Part shown: positions 1-8,950 of the stretch, in pieces
How the letters are laid out: each line of letters opens with the position of its first letter
Position numbering within the stretch: position 1 is the stretch's first letter
Program-made: the position numbers and the translations under genes
The notes under the pieces: model-generated
The model's input: only the letters and a program-made list of their open reading frames with translations
What the model was told of the DNA's origin: nothing
Database searches by the model: none
Assembly (NCBI RefSeq): GCF_002119665.1
Contig: NZ_CP021111.1
Location: 3,658,001-3,722,000, forward strand
DNA length: 64,000 nt
Direction of reading: 5' to 3'
Source of the DNA: Bordetella genomosp. 13
GTDB lineage: Bacteria; Pseudomonadota; Gammaproteobacteria; Burkholderiales; Burkholderiaceae_B

Positions 1-972
1 CTGGACCGCAGCCAGCGGCCCGATCACGACGTCGATTACCTGTTCGGACAGGTGTCCATCGACAGCCCCTTCGTGGACTGGAGCGGCAACTGCGGCAACC
101 TCAGCGCCGCGGTCGGCGCCTTCGCCATTACGAACGGGCTGGTCGACCCGGCGCGCATTCCGCGCAACGGCACGGCCGTGGTCCGCATCTGGCAGGCCAA
201 CATCGGCAAGACCATCCTGGGGCACATCCCCATCGTCGACGGCCAGGTTCAAGAAACCGGAGACTTCGAACTGGACGGCGTCACCTTCCCGGCCGCCGAA
301 GTGCAGCTGGAGTTCCTGGATCCAGCCGACGAGGGCGAGGGAGAAGGCGGCGCCATGTTCCCCACCGGCAACATGGTGGACACGCTCGAGGTGCCGGGCA
401 TCGGCACGCTGCAGGCCACGCTGATCAACGCCGGCATTCCCACCATCTTCGTCAACGCCGAGGCCATCGGCTATACCGGCAGCGAACTGCAGGACGCGAT
501 CAACAGCGACGTGAAGGCGCTGGCCATGTTCGAGACGCTGCGCGCGCACGGCGCGCTGCGCATGGGCCTGGTCTCGGAGCTCGCCGAGGCGGCCACGCGG
601 CAGCACACGCCCAAGATCGCCTTCGTCGCCCCGCCCGCCGGCTACACCGCCTCCAGCGGCAAGCAGGTAGAGGCCGGCGACATCGACCTGCGCGTGCGCG
701 CGCTGTCCATGGGCAAGCTGCACCACGCAATGATGGGCACGGCCGCGGTGGCCATCGGCACAGCCGCGGCGATACCGGGCACGCTGGTCAACCTTGCCGC
801 CGGCGGCGGCGAACGCGAGTCGGTGCGCTTCGGCCATCCGTCGGGCACGCTGCGCGTGGGCGCGCAGGCCCGCCTGGAGAACGGCCAATGGAAGGTCACC
901 AAGGCCATCATGAGCCGCAGCGCCCGCGTCCTGATGGAAGGCTACGTCCGGGTCCCCGCCGACACCCTCTGA
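1..972 (+). CDS. prpF: 2-methylaconitate cis-trans isomerase PrpF, 5'-truncated by the window edge
   Basis: The reading frame is open from the first base, so the start lies upstream. About 323 residues remain of a family normally near 395. The Cys in the GNCGN motif, about 23 residues in, matches the conserved cysteine of the diaminopimelate-epimerase-fold PrpF family. The C-terminal part carries the family's Gly-rich [15 protein letters not shown] segment. PrpF isomerises the 2-methylaconitate made by AcnD in the AcnD-type 2-methylcitrate pathway of propionate breakdown. prpD follows after 11 bp with an intervening GAGG ribosome site, so the two are co-transcribed. The rest of the cluster (prpB, prpC, acnD) would lie upstream, outside the window. 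Confidence 0.9.
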   Translation: MDRSQRPDHDVDYLFGQVSIDSPFVDWSGNCGNLSAAVGAFAITNGLVDPARIPRNGTAVVRIWQANIGKTILGHIPIVDGQVQETGDFELDGVTFPAAEVQLEFLDPADEGEGEGGAMFPTGNMVDTLEVPGIGTLQATLINAGIPTIFVNAEAIGYTGSELQDAINSDVKALAMFETLRAHGALRMGLVSELAEAATRQHTPKIAFVAPPAGYTASSGKQVEAGDIDLRVRALSMGKLHHAMMGTAAVAIGTAAAIPGTLVNLAAGGGERESVRFGHPSGTLRVGAQARLENGQWKVTKAIMSRSARVLMEGYVRVPADTL

Positions 973-983
973 GGAGCGCGACC

Positions 984-2441
984 ATGAGCCACGCCAACGC
1001 GCCTTCCGCCCAGCGCCCGCCCTGGGACGCGGTACTGACCGACATCGCGGACTACGTCCTCGACTATCAGGTGCAAAGCCCGCTGGCTTACGAGACGGCC
1101 CGCAATTGCCTGATCGACACGCTGGGCTGCGGGCTCGAAGCGCTGGAATACCCGGCCTGCCGCAAGCTGCTGGGACCCATCGTGCCCGGCACGGTAGTAC
1201 CCCATGGCGCCAAGGTCCCGGGCACGCAGTTCCAGCTCGATCCGGTGCAGGCCGCCTTCAACATCGGCGCGATGATCCGCTGGCTCGATTTCAACGACAC
1301 GTGGCTTGCCGCCGAATGGGGCCATCCGTCCGACAATCTGGGCGGCATCCTGGCCACGGCGGACTGGCTCTCGCGCAACGCGGTGGCCTCGGGCCGCGCG
1401 CCGCTGACCATGCGCGACGTGCTGACCGCCATGATCAAGGCGCACGAGATCCAGGGCTGCATCGCGCTGGAGAATTCCTTCAACAAGGTCGGCCTGGACC
1501 ACGTGGTGCTGGTCAAGGTGGCGTCGACCGCCGTGGTGGCGCTGATGCTGGGCCTGTCGCGCGAAGAGGTCATCAATGCCGTGTCGCTCGCCTGGGTCGA
1601 CGGCCAGAGCCTGCGCACCTATCGGCACGCGCCCAACACCGGCAGCCGCAAGAGCTGGGCTGCCGGCGACGCCACCAGCCGCGCGGTGCGCCTGGCGCTG
1701 ATCGCCCGCACGGGCGAGATGGGCTACCCATCGGTCCTGACCGCCAAGACCTGGGGCTTCTACGACGTGCTGTTCAAGAGACAACCGTTCAGTTTCCAGC
1801 GGCCCTACGGCAGCTATGTGATGGAAAACGTGCTGTTCAAGATCTCGTTCCCCGCCGAGTTCCATGCGCAGACCGCGGTGGAATGCGCCATGCAGATCCA
1901 CGGCATGCTGGCCGCCGCCGGCCGGCGCGCGGACGATATCGAGCGCATCACCATTCGGACCCACGAGGCCTGCATCCGCATCATCGACAAGAAAGGACCG
2001 CTGAACAACCCGGCCGACCGCGACCACTGCATCCAGTACATGGTGGCCGTGCCCCTGCTGTTCGGCCGCCTGACCGCGGCGGACTACGAGGACGACGTGG
2101 CCGCCGACCCGCGCATCGACGCGCTGCGCGACCGTATCGTCTGCGTCGAGGACCCGGCTTTCACGCGGGACTACCACGATCCCGACAAGCGCTCGATTGC
2201 GAATGCACTGACGGTGGAATTCAAGGACGGCGCCCGGCTCGACGAGATTGTCTGCGAGTACCCCATCGGCCACAAGCGCCGCCGCGTCGACGGCATTCCG
2301 CTGCTGGAAGCCAAGTTCCGCACCAATCTCGCGCGCGTATTCCCCACCCGGCAGCAGCAACGCATACTCGGCGTGTCGCTGGACCAGGCAGCGCTCGAGG
2401 CCATGCCGGTCCACGAGTACGTCGACCTTTACGTGATCTAG
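984..2441 (+). CDS. prpD: 2-methylcitrate dehydratase PrpD
   Basis: A 485-aa MmgE/PrpD-family protein, the usual length. The N-terminal helical domain carries the [19 protein letters not shown] segment (about residues 97-115), with the conserved Asp, Trp and His residues of PrpD. It dehydrates 2-methylcitrate in the cytoplasmic methylcitrate cycle for propionyl-CoA. The ATG at 984 follows GAGGAGCGCGACC just after the prpF stop; an in-frame extension to 888 would overlap prpF and is not preferred. A 8-bp inverted repeat (GCAGCGCC at 2441-2448, GGCGCTGC at 2460-2467) sits right at the stop codon. It has no T-tract, so at most it is a transcript-end hairpin. prpE lies about 60 kb away in this window, not in this cluster. 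Confidence 0.95.
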   Translation: MSHANAPSAQRPPWDAVLTDIADYVLDYQVQSPLAYETARNCLIDTLGCGLEALEYPACRKLLGPIVPGTVVPHGAKVPGTQFQLDPVQAAFNIGAMIRWLDFNDTWLAAEWGHPSDNLGGILATADWLSRNAVASGRAPLTMRDVLTAMIKAHEIQGCIALENSFNKVGLDHVVLVKVASTAVVALMLGLSREEVINAVSLAWVDGQSLRTYRHAPNTGSRKSWAAGDATSRAVRLALIARTGEMGYPSVLTAKTWGFYDVLFKRQPFSFQRPYGSYVMENVLFKISFPAEFHAQTAVECAMQIHGMLAAAGRRADDIERITIRTHEACIRIIDKKGPLNNPADRDHCIQYMVAVPLLFGRLTAADYEDDVAADPRIDALRDRIVCVEDPAFTRDYHDPDKRSIANALTVEFKDGARLDEIVCEYPIGHKRRRVDGIPLLEAKFRTNLARVFPTRQQQRILGVSLDQAALEAMPVHEYVDLYVI

Positions 2442-2564
2442 CAGCGCCGCAGGACGGCTGGCGCTGCGGCCCGGCGCGGCTCGCGTCGTCATGCGCCCGG
2501 CCCGGCACGGCCCCATCCGCCCATTCCTTACAATACGGGATTACTTCCGCGGAGCGCGCACGCC

Positions 2565-2987
2565 ATGCTGTGGGTCAAGGCCTTTCACATCGTATTCATC
2601 GCGTCCTGGTTCGCCGGGCTGTTCTACCTGCCCCGCATCTACGTGAACCTCGCGCAGCAATCCGATCCCGCGGTCCAGTCCTGTCTGCTGGGCATGGCGC
2701 GCCGGCTCTATCGCTTCATGACGCTCCTGGCCGTGCCGGCCGTGTTGCTGGGCCTGTGGCTGTACGTGGGATACGGCATAGGCCTGGGCCCGGGCAACGG
2801 CTGGATGCACGGCAAGCTGGCGCTGGTGCTGCTCATCGTCGGCTACCATCACGCCTGCGGGGTCATGCTGCGCAAGTTCGAACAAGGCCGCAATACCCGC
2901 TCCCATACTTTCTATCGCTGGTTCAACGAAGTTCCCGTCCTGCTGCTGGTGCTGGTAGTCGTGCTAGTCGTCGTCAAACCCTTCTAA
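2565..2987 (+). CDS. hemJ: protoporphyrinogen IX oxidase HemJ (CopD-related membrane protein)
   Basis: 140 aa with four hydrophobic segments (about residues 5-25, 47-70, 77-97 and 117-138). Residue His8 in KAFHIVF and the later GWMHGKL/GYHHACG segment fit the HemJ (UPF0093) family. HemJ converts protoporphyrinogen IX to protoporphyrin IX in the inner membrane of bacteria lacking HemG or HemY. The ATG follows GGAGCGCGCACGCC. A TACAAT hexamer at 2529-2534 is a plausible -10 box, so the gene probably has its own promoter. The closest alternative is an uncharacterised CopD-like protein, but the length and His placement favour HemJ. Confidence 0.85.
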   Translation: MLWVKAFHIVFIASWFAGLFYLPRIYVNLAQQSDPAVQSCLLGMARRLYRFMTLLAVPAVLLGLWLYVGYGIGLGPGNGWMHGKLALVLLIVGYHHACGVMLRKFEQGRNTRSHTFYRWFNEVPVLLLVLVVVLVVVKPF

Positions 2988-3010
2988 TCCCAGCCTCACG
3001 CCCAATCCGC

Positions 3011-4636
3011 ATGTCTTCCGACGATCAAGGCCGCCCGCGCCGCACCCTCTCCATCTCGAAGCCCGCGCAACCCGCCGCGGACGAGCACGCGCCGCGCCGC
3101 AAGCGCAGCGGCGCCCGGGCGCGCACGGTGGCGCAACAGGAACGCGGACGCGAGAAGGACGACCGCCTGCAACATGCGCCCGCCGTCCCCGTGCGCGGCG
3201 GGCCGGCCGTGCCGCGAGACGACGCGGGCCGCGGCGGTCCGTGGACAGGGTCACGCAGAGCCGGAGCCAGGACCGCCGGCATGCCAGACGCCGACGAACT
3301 GCTTCCGCCGCCGGGCGCTGCGTGGGACGACCTGCCGGCCGACGCGCCTCAATGGGACGAGCCGCCCGAGATCGGCAGCCCCGCCCCCGAGACGCGCGCG
3401 CACCATGCCCCGCGGCGCGGGCCGCGTGAACGGTCGGGCCCCGCCGAGACCTACCGCGTCTTCGCTCCTTGTCCGCAGGGTCTGGAGGAAGCGCTGACCG
3501 CCGAAATGCAGGCGCTGGGTTTCGAGGATGCCGTCATCGGCCGGGCGGGCTGCAGCTTCACGGCGGACTGGGCCGGCGTGCAGCGCGCCAATCTGTATTC
3601 GCGGCTGGCCACCCGCATCCTCGCGCAGGTCGCGCAAGCCGAGATTTCGCACGAGGACGACATCCTCGATCTGGCTTACGCCACGCCCTGGGAGCGCTGG
3701 TTCGGCGCGGAACAGACGCTGCGCGTGGATACCTCGGCCATCAAGAGCCCGGTACGCAGCCTGCAGTACTGCAACCTGCGCGCCAAGGACGGCATCTGCG
3801 ACCGGCTGCGCGACCGCGAGGGCGCGCGCCCCGACATCGATACGGTGCGGCCGGATGCGCGCGTGCATCTGTTCCTCTCTGGCAACACCGCCACCCTGTA
3901 TCTGGACACCTCGGGCGAGTCGCTGTTCAAGCGCGGCTGGCGCCTGGACAAGGGCGAGGCCCCGTTGCGGGAGAACCTGGCGGCCGGCATGCTGGCGCTG
4001 GCCGGCTGGGACCCCGCCGCGGCGCTGCTGGATCCCTTCTGCGGCAGCGGCACGCTGCTGATCGAGGCGGCATGGATCGCGCTGGGCGTGCCGGCCGGCA
4101 TCTCGCGGCCCTTTGGTTTCGAACGCCTGCGCGGCCACGATGCGCGGCGCTGGCGCGACCTGAAGGAGGACGCGCGAGCCCGCATCCTGCCGCAGCTGGA
4201 CACGCCGCTGGTCGGCTACGACATCGATCCGCAGGCCATCGAGTTCGCCCGCGCCAACGCCGAGCGCGCCTGGCTGACGGAAGACACCATTCGATTCGAG
4301 GTCGGCGACGCGCGCGACATCGAGCCGCCGGCCGACACCGGCTGGATCGTCACCAACCCGCCGTACGGCGAGCGCATGGACGAACACGACCACGAACTGT
4401 GGCGCGACTGGGCCGCATGCCTGAAGCGCCGCTTCGCCGGTTGGCAGCTGCACGTCATCTCCAGCGACATGACCTTGCCGCAGCGCATGCGTCTCAAGCC
4501 GCTGCGGCGCACGCCGCTGCATAACGGCGCGCTGGATTGCCGCCTGTTCGGCTTCGAGCTGGTCGCCAGCAGCTACCGGGACGGCCCCCGCTCCGGCACG
4601 TCCGACACACCGCCCGCAGACGAAGACGCGTTGTAA
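3011..4636 (+). CDS. THUMP-domain 23S rRNA methyltransferase (RlmL/YcbY N-terminal type)
   Basis: 541 aa. Residues 1-145 form a charged, low-complexity Arg/Pro/Asp-rich extension, probably disordered. Next come a ferredoxin-like/THUMP region (about 146-310) and a Rossmann methyltransferase with the SAM-binding motif DPFCGSGTLLIEAA near residue 341. The catalytic motif NPPYGERM lies near residue 449. These are hallmarks of the RlmL family, which makes N2-methylguanosine in 23S rRNA (G2445 in E. coli). The second, RlmK-type domain of the E. coli fusion is absent, as in many betaproteobacteria. The ATG at 3011 is the first start after hemJ. The same frame is open far upstream, but only as a shadow of prpD. 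Confidence 0.85.
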   Translation: MSSDDQGRPRRTLSISKPAQPAADEHAPRRKRSGARARTVAQQERGREKDDRLQHAPAVPVRGGPAVPRDDAGRGGPWTGSRRAGARTAGMPDADELLPPPGAAWDDLPADAPQWDEPPEIGSPAPETRAHHAPRRGPRERSGPAETYRVFAPCPQGLEEALTAEMQALGFEDAVIGRAGCSFTADWAGVQRANLYSRLATRILAQVAQAEISHEDDILDLAYATPWERWFGAEQTLRVDTSAIKSPVRSLQYCNLRAKDGICDRLRDREGARPDIDTVRPDARVHLFLSGNTATLYLDTSGESLFKRGWRLDKGEAPLRENLAAGMLALAGWDPAAALLDPFCGSGTLLIEAAWIALGVPAGISRPFGFERLRGHDARRWRDLKEDARARILPQLDTPLVGYDIDPQAIEFARANAERAWLTEDTIRFEVGDARDIEPPADTGWIVTNPPYGERMDEHDHELWRDWAACLKRRFAGWQLHVISSDMTLPQRMRLKPLRRTPLHNGALDCRLFGFELVASSYRDGPRSGTSDTPPADEDAL

Positions 4637-4746
4637 AACGGCCGCAATCTCACACCACCAGTGGGGTTGCCACGCCCAGTTGTGCCGAGTTGGGGCATTA
4701 TCAGCACCAGGATCGCGCCTTGTGCACCAATGGCTTGCATAAATCC

Positions 4747-4776
4747 AGGGTTAACCCTAAAATCCGGGTTAACCCT
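4747..4776. promoter_or_regulatory. two tandem GGGTTAACCC palindromes, candidate operator
   Basis: AGGGTTAACCCT (4747-4758) is a perfect 12-bp palindrome. GGGTTAACCC (4766-4775) repeats it with centres exactly 18 bp apart. The flanks repeat too (AAATCC before each core and TA after), so this is also a direct repeat of about 18 bp. It lies 30-60 bp upstream of the small gene at 4807 and just downstream of a TGCATAAAT sequence that could be a -10 region. That is a typical repressor position. I do not recognise the cognate regulator. Confidence 0.6.
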
Positions 4777-4806
4777 AGACGAAAGACCGCAAACCAGCGG
4801 ACCACC

Positions 4807-4983
4807 GTGATCCATACCCACCAAGTCGTTCTTAGCGACGAACTCGAACGCCAGCTGATGCTGCAAGCCATGCAGGAACAATTCCGCCCGCATCCGCTGC
4901 GTGCCCTGTTCGCCGGTTTGCGCAAGCTGGTCCGCACGTTCCGGCCCACAGCGGGCAACACCGCCGAGGCCCACGCCGCCTGA
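4807..4983 (+). CDS. 58-aa hypothetical basic protein
   Basis: Starts with GTG at 4807 and ends at the TGA at 4981-4983. The N-terminal half is acidic/polar (LSDELERQLMLQAMQEQ) and predicted helical. The centre, PLRALFAGLRKLVRTFRP, is an amphipathic basic helix, and the tail is Ala-rich. There is no signal peptide or known motif. Support for a real gene comes from its surroundings: a pair of palindromes just upstream and a strong intrinsic terminator (5035-5060) 50 bp downstream define a stand-alone unit. The frame is open upstream to 4537, but that part overlaps the methyltransferase and the palindromes. The function is unknown. Confidence 0.6.
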   Translation: MIHTHQVVLSDELERQLMLQAMQEQFRPHPLRALFAGLRKLVRTFRPTAGNTAEAHAA

Positions 4984-5034
4984 TACGGCGTCAGTACCGA
5001 TTTCCCCTTGGGGGCTGCATAGCCCCTTTCTCAA

Positions 5035-5060
5035 CCCGCCCTAACCGGCGGGTTTTTTTT
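5035..5060 (+). terminator. intrinsic terminator after the 58-aa gene
   Basis: The stem CCCGCC (5035-5040) pairs with GGCGGG (5047-5052) across a CTAACC loop and is followed by eight T residues. A second hairpin, GGGGCT-GCAT-AGCCCC (5011-5026), lies just before it and is followed by TTTC. The pair may form a double stop or an attenuator. Confidence 0.85.
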
Positions 5061-5109
5061 GCCTGCGGCACTGTTGCCAAAATGCCGCATGCCGGGATAA
5101 TACGCGGCC

Positions 5110-5637
5110 ATGGACACCCTGGACCTTTCCGCCACGCCCAGCCGCGCCCGGCGATTCGCCTGCATGATGTATGAAGGCGTATTGCTGTTCGGCGTGGTGT
5201 TCCTGGCCACCTATCTGATGGATACGCTGACCCAGAGCCGCCATGGCCTGGCGCTGCGGCCCGAGCGCCAGGCGTGGCTGTTCCTGGTCATTGGCGTGTA
5301 CTTCGTGCTGTGCTGGCGGCGCGGCGGGCAGACGCTGCCCATGAAGACCTGGCACATCCGCCTGGTCGACCGCGACGGGAAGCCGCCCACTCTTTTCCGC
5401 CTGGTGCTGCGCTACGTGCTGATCTGGCCTCTGATGCTGGCCGCCATCGCGCTGATCTGGCTGGGTTCGTCGATTACCGGCTGGCCCTCGGTGGACATGC
5501 TGGTGGTCGTGGCGCCCTTCGTGTCTTTCCTTTGGACCTGGGTCGATGCCGACCAACAGTTCCTGCACGACCGCCTGGCGGGAACCCGGTTGCGCAACGC
5601 GCCGCCCAAACCCAAGCGCCCCCTGAACCAAGGATAG
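5110..5637 (+). CDS. RDD family integral membrane protein
   Basis: 175 aa. The N-terminal motif SRARRFACMMYEGVLLF begins the first membrane segment, and the Arg and acidic residues around it fit the RDD family (Arg-Asp-Asp signature; here the pattern is looser). Hydrophobic segments lie at about 18-40, 55-72, 97-120 and 124-145. The tail ends DQQFLHDRLAGTRL, the conserved RDD C-terminal motif 'D..hDrlagT.vv'. Family members include osmoprotective ion antiporters, but most have no known role. It lies 50 bp past the terminator of the small gene and probably has its own promoter. Confidence 0.8.
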   Translation: MDTLDLSATPSRARRFACMMYEGVLLFGVVFLATYLMDTLTQSRHGLALRPERQAWLFLVIGVYFVLCWRRGGQTLPMKTWHIRLVDRDGKPPTLFRLVLRYVLIWPLMLAAIALIWLGSSITGWPSVDMLVVVAPFVSFLWTWVDADQQFLHDRLAGTRLRNAPPKPKRPLNQG

Positions 5638-5734
5638 GGACACATCCGTCACATAGTGGTCACCGAAGTTTCATGCCCGCGTCATGCCCGGCTGGTCTCA
5701 TGCCTAGGCAACACGGGCTGAACGGAAAATCGCG

Positions 5735-6568
5735 GTGAACGACATCCAATCGACGCGTTGGCGCACATTATGGCTATCCGACATCCACCTGGGCACCAGT
5801 GGATGCAAAGCGCAGTTCCTGCTCGATTTCCTTGACCACAACGACGCCGACACGCTTTACCTGGTCGGCGACATCGTGGACGGCTGGCAGCTGCGCAAGC
5901 ACTGGCACTGGCCCAGGCAGCACAACGACGTGGTGCAGCGCATCCTGCGCAAGGCCCGCAACGGCACCCGCGTGGTGTTCATCCCGGGCAACCACGACGA
6001 GTTCGCGCGCGAGTTCATCGGCTACGCCTTCGGCGACATCGAAATCCTCGACGAAGAAGTGCACGTCACCGCCAAGGGACTGAAACTGCTGGTGCTGCAC
6101 GGCGACCAGTTCGACGGCGTGATCCAGCACAGCAAGTGGCTGGCGCATCTGGGCGACTCCCTTTACCAGCTGGCCCTGTGGCTGAACAACCATTTCAACC
6201 GCCTGCGGCACCGCATGGGGCTGCACTATTGGTCGCTGTCGCAATATCTGAAGCACAAGGTGAAGAACGCGGTGTCGTTCATCACCAATTTCGAAGAGGC
6301 CCTGGCGGGCGAGGCGCGCCGCCGCGGCTTGGATGGCGTGGTCTGCGGGCACATCCACAAGCCCGAACTGCGCGACATCAACGGCGTGCTGTACTGCAAC
6401 GACGGCGACTGGGTGGAAAGCCTGTCGGCCTTGGCCGAATCGCAGGACGGCACCCTGCAACTGCTGGATTGGGCCAGCGTGCTGGCCCAGCGCGAAAGCC
6501 CCGCGCGCGGCCGTCCCTCGCTGGCGCTGCCCGATCTGCCTTCCGCGATCGGCCGCTCCAGCAAGTAG
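5735..6568 (+). CDS. UDP-2,3-diacylglucosamine diphosphatase-like metallophosphoesterase
   Basis: 277 aa calcineurin-like phosphoesterase. All five metal motifs are visible: SDIHLG (Asp16, His18), GDIVDGW, GNHDE, LHGDQFD and CGHIHKPE. This is the LpxH-superfamily subtype with the HWHW insert and a long C-terminal half (true E. coli LpxH is about 240 aa). The probable role is hydrolysis of UDP-diacyl-GlcN in lipid A synthesis or a related pyrophosphatase reaction at the inner membrane. The GTG at 5735 is the only start that keeps the RWRTLWLSDIHLG strand. A separate, more canonical LpxH may exist elsewhere in the genome. Confidence 0.8.
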   Translation: MNDIQSTRWRTLWLSDIHLGTSGCKAQFLLDFLDHNDADTLYLVGDIVDGWQLRKHWHWPRQHNDVVQRILRKARNGTRVVFIPGNHDEFAREFIGYAFGDIEILDEEVHVTAKGLKLLVLHGDQFDGVIQHSKWLAHLGDSLYQLALWLNNHFNRLRHRMGLHYWSLSQYLKHKVKNAVSFITNFEEALAGEARRRGLDGVVCGHIHKPELRDINGVLYCNDGDWVESLSALAESQDGTLQLLDWASVLAQRESPARGRPSLALPDLPSAIGRSSK

Positions 6569-6572
6569 CATC

Positions 6573-6670
6573 CGTATAAACCCTTATACGTCCCTTGTTT
6601 GGGACCGAGGCATGTTGCAGTTCACGTCCCTCTAGGTCATGCTTGCGGTTGGGGAGACCGGCGGTCCCCC
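6573..6670. other. three consecutive inverted repeats between two genes
   Basis: CGTATAAACCCTTATACG (6573-6590) has 7-bp arms around ACCC. It shares its last G with GTCCC-TTGTTT-GGGAC (6590-6605). A third repeat, GGGGAGACC/GGTCCCCC (6651-6670), has a one-base bulge and sits 34 bp before the acyl-CoA synthetase start. None has a T-tract, so they are not standard terminators. They may be operators or a structured leader. Confidence 0.45.
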
Positions 6671-6704
6671 ATCCGTAGCCACCGCGCGCTTACTCCATAG
6701 GGCC

Positions 6705-8375
6705 ATGAACGACCAATACGAGGCGCTCTACCAATCATTCCGCTGGCTGGTACCCACCCAGTTCAATATCGCGGAAGCCTGCTGCCATCGCTGGGCGGTC
6801 AGCGCGCCGGAATCACGTCGCATCGCCATCTACTATGAAGACGAAGCCGGCAACCGCGAGGTCTGGACCTACGCGCGCCTGGCGGAAGCCGCCAACCAAT
6901 TGGCCAACGGGCTGATCAAGATGGGCGTCGAGCCCGGCGACCGGGTCGGTGTGGTGCTGGGACAACGCCCCGAAACCGTGGTGGCGCACATGGCCATTTA
7001 CAGCGTCGGCGCCGTCGTGCTGCCGCTGTCCTCGCTGTTCGGCCCCGAGGCCCTCGAGTCGCGGCTGCGCGACTCCGAAGCGCACGTCGCCATCGTCGAC
7101 CACGCTTCAAGCGCGCAGCTGCTGGGCGTCAGCGACAATTGCCCGCAACTGCACCAGATCATCGGCATCGGCTTCGCGGACGAACGCGTCCTGCCGTGGC
7201 GCAGCCTGCTGGCGCGCCAGCCTTCCGAATTCAAGCGCGTGATGACGCGCGCCTCCGACCCCGCGATCCTGCTGTACACCTCGGGCACCACCGGCGCGCC
7301 CAAGGGCGCCCTGCTGCCGCACAGCGCGCTCATCGGCAACCTGCCCGGCTTCGTGGCCTCGCAAGACTGGTTCCCTCGGCCCGCCGACGTGTTCTGGTCG
7401 CCGGCCGACTGGGCCTGGACCGGCGGCATGATGGACGCCCTGCTGCCCACGCTGTATTTCGGCCATCCCATCGTGGGCACCCGCGGACGCTTCAGCCCCG
7501 AGCGCGCCTTCGAACTGATGGAGCGCTACCAGGTCACCAACGCCTTCCTGTTCCCCACCGCGCTCAAGATGATGATGAAGACGGTGCCGCAGCCGCGCGA
7601 GCGCTACAAGCTTGCCCTGCGCGCCTTGATGAGTGCGGGCGAGAGCGTGGGCGAGACCGTGTTCGCCTGGTGCGAATCGGCGCTGGGCGTGACGCCCAAC
7701 GAAATGTTCGGCCAGACCGAGATGAACTACGTGGTCGGCAACAGCAGCCGGCGCTGGCCTGCCCGGCCGGGCAGCATGGGCCGGCCCTATCCCGGCCACC
7801 GCGTGGCCGTCATCGACGAACTGGGCCAGGAGGTGCCGACGGGCGAAGTCGGCGAGATCGCCGTCAACCGCATGGACATCCACGGCCATCCCGATCCGGT
7901 CATGTTCCTGGGCTACTGGCGCAATCCCATCGCCACCGAAGCCAAGTTCAGCGGCGACTGGTGCCGCACCGGCGACCTGGCCAGCATCGATGCCGACGGC
8001 TATCTGTGGTACGCGGGCCGCGCTGACGATGTCTTCAAGTCGGCCGGCTACCGCATCGGCCCCGGAGAGATCGAAAGCTGCCTGCTGGGACACCCCGCGG
8101 TGGCCAATGCCGCCGTGGTGCCCAAGCCCGATGTCGAACGCGGCGCGCTGGTGAAGGCCTATGTGGTGCTGACCGCCGAATACGCCGCGCAGCCGCCCGA
8201 GGCCATCACGCAGGCGCTGCAGGACCACGTGCGCGAGCGCCTGGCGCCGTACGAATACCCCAAGGAAATCGAGTACCTGGACGAACTGCCGATGACCACC
8301 ACCGGCAAGATCCAGCGTGCGGTGCTGCGACGCCGCGAAGAAGAACGCGCGCGCGCCGCCTCGGGCACGGCCTGA
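6705..8375 (+). CDS. AMP-dependent acyl-CoA synthetase (medium-chain/benzoate-like)
   Basis: 556-aa ANL-superfamily adenylate-forming enzyme. The AMP loop YTSGTTGAPKGALLPH is near residue 190. FGQTEMNYVVG is the A5 motif, and GDWCRTGDLASIDADGY with YAGRADDVFKSAGYRIG forms the hinge region. Lys in TTTGKIQR near the C-terminus is the expected catalytic lysine. It activates a carboxylic acid to its CoA thioester via an acyl-AMP. The layout resembles AcsM/medium-chain synthetases more than acetyl-CoA synthetase, and the true substrate cannot be read from the sequence. The ATG at 6705 gives the usual N-terminus; an upstream ATG at 6639 would read through the inverted repeats. The carbonic anhydrase gene follows 33 bp later. 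Confidence 0.85.
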   Translation: MNDQYEALYQSFRWLVPTQFNIAEACCHRWAVSAPESRRIAIYYEDEAGNREVWTYARLAEAANQLANGLIKMGVEPGDRVGVVLGQRPETVVAHMAIYSVGAVVLPLSSLFGPEALESRLRDSEAHVAIVDHASSAQLLGVSDNCPQLHQIIGIGFADERVLPWRSLLARQPSEFKRVMTRASDPAILLYTSGTTGAPKGALLPHSALIGNLPGFVASQDWFPRPADVFWSPADWAWTGGMMDALLPTLYFGHPIVGTRGRFSPERAFELMERYQVTNAFLFPTALKMMMKTVPQPRERYKLALRALMSAGESVGETVFAWCESALGVTPNEMFGQTEMNYVVGNSSRRWPARPGSMGRPYPGHRVAVIDELGQEVPTGEVGEIAVNRMDIHGHPDPVMFLGYWRNPIATEAKFSGDWCRTGDLASIDADGYLWYAGRADDVFKSAGYRIGPGEIESCLLGHPAVANAAVVPKPDVERGALVKAYVVLTAEYAAQPPEAITQALQDHVRERLAPYEYPKEIEYLDELPMTTTGKIQRAVLRRREEERARAASGTA

Positions 8376-8408
8376 CGTCGGCTGCGCGCCACGACGGAGA
8401 CCGACTGC

Positions 8409-8930
8409 ATGCCCCTTTATCAACTGGACGATCTCGTCCCCTCAATCGACCCCTCGGCCTATATCTCAGACAGCGCGGACATCATCGGCAATGTCACGCT
8501 CGAGGCCGGCGTCAGCATCTGGTCTCATGTCTCCATCCGCGGCGACAACGCACCCATCGTGATCCGCCGGAACAGCAACATCCAGGAGTCCACCGTGATG
8601 CACGTGGACGAAGGCTGTCCGCTGACCGTGGGAGAGAACGTGACCGTAGGCCACCAGGCCATGCTGCACGGCTGCACCGTCATGGACGGCGCGCTGGTCG
8701 GCATGCAGGCCATCGTGCTGAACAACGCCGTGGTGGGCCGCAATTGCCTGATCGGCGCCGGCGCCATCATCCCCGAAGGCCGCATCATTCCCGACAACTC
8801 GCTGGTGATCGGCATCGGCAAGGTGGTCCGAGAGCTGTCGGCCGAAGAGATCGCCGGCATGCACGCCAACAACAAGCATTACGTAGAGCGCGGCCAGCAC
8901 TACAAGACGGCGCTCAAGCGCATCGGCTGA
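8409..8930 (+). CDS. gamma-class carbonic anhydrase family protein
   Basis: 173-aa left-handed beta-helix protein built from hexapeptide repeats (pattern [LIV]-G-x4). The three expected metal ligands are present: His65 (MHVDEG), His82 (GHQAML) and His87 (LHGC). The C-terminal helix carries the usual ELSAEEI...Y.....Y pattern. Homologues (YrdA, PaaY and related) bind Zn or Fe; some hydrate CO2 and others have thioesterase activity. It follows the acyl-CoA synthetase closely and is probably co-transcribed, which makes a PaaY-like role tied to CoA thioesters worth considering. It converges on the GntR gene, with 20 bp between the two stops. Confidence 0.9.
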   Translation: MPLYQLDDLVPSIDPSAYISDSADIIGNVTLEAGVSIWSHVSIRGDNAPIVIRRNSNIQESTVMHVDEGCPLTVGENVTVGHQAMLHGCTVMDGALVGMQAIVLNNAVVGRNCLIGAGAIIPEGRIIPDNSLVIGIGKVVRELSAEEIAGMHANNKHYVERGQHYKTALKRIG

Positions 8931-8950
8931 AGCGGGCCTTGCGGTGCTGG

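Noticed and set aside
942-2516. Long antisense open frame (524 codons) over prpD
   Set aside because: It is the reverse-complement shadow of a GC-rich codon-biased gene; composition is His/Arg/Gly/Gln-rich and it has no known motif.
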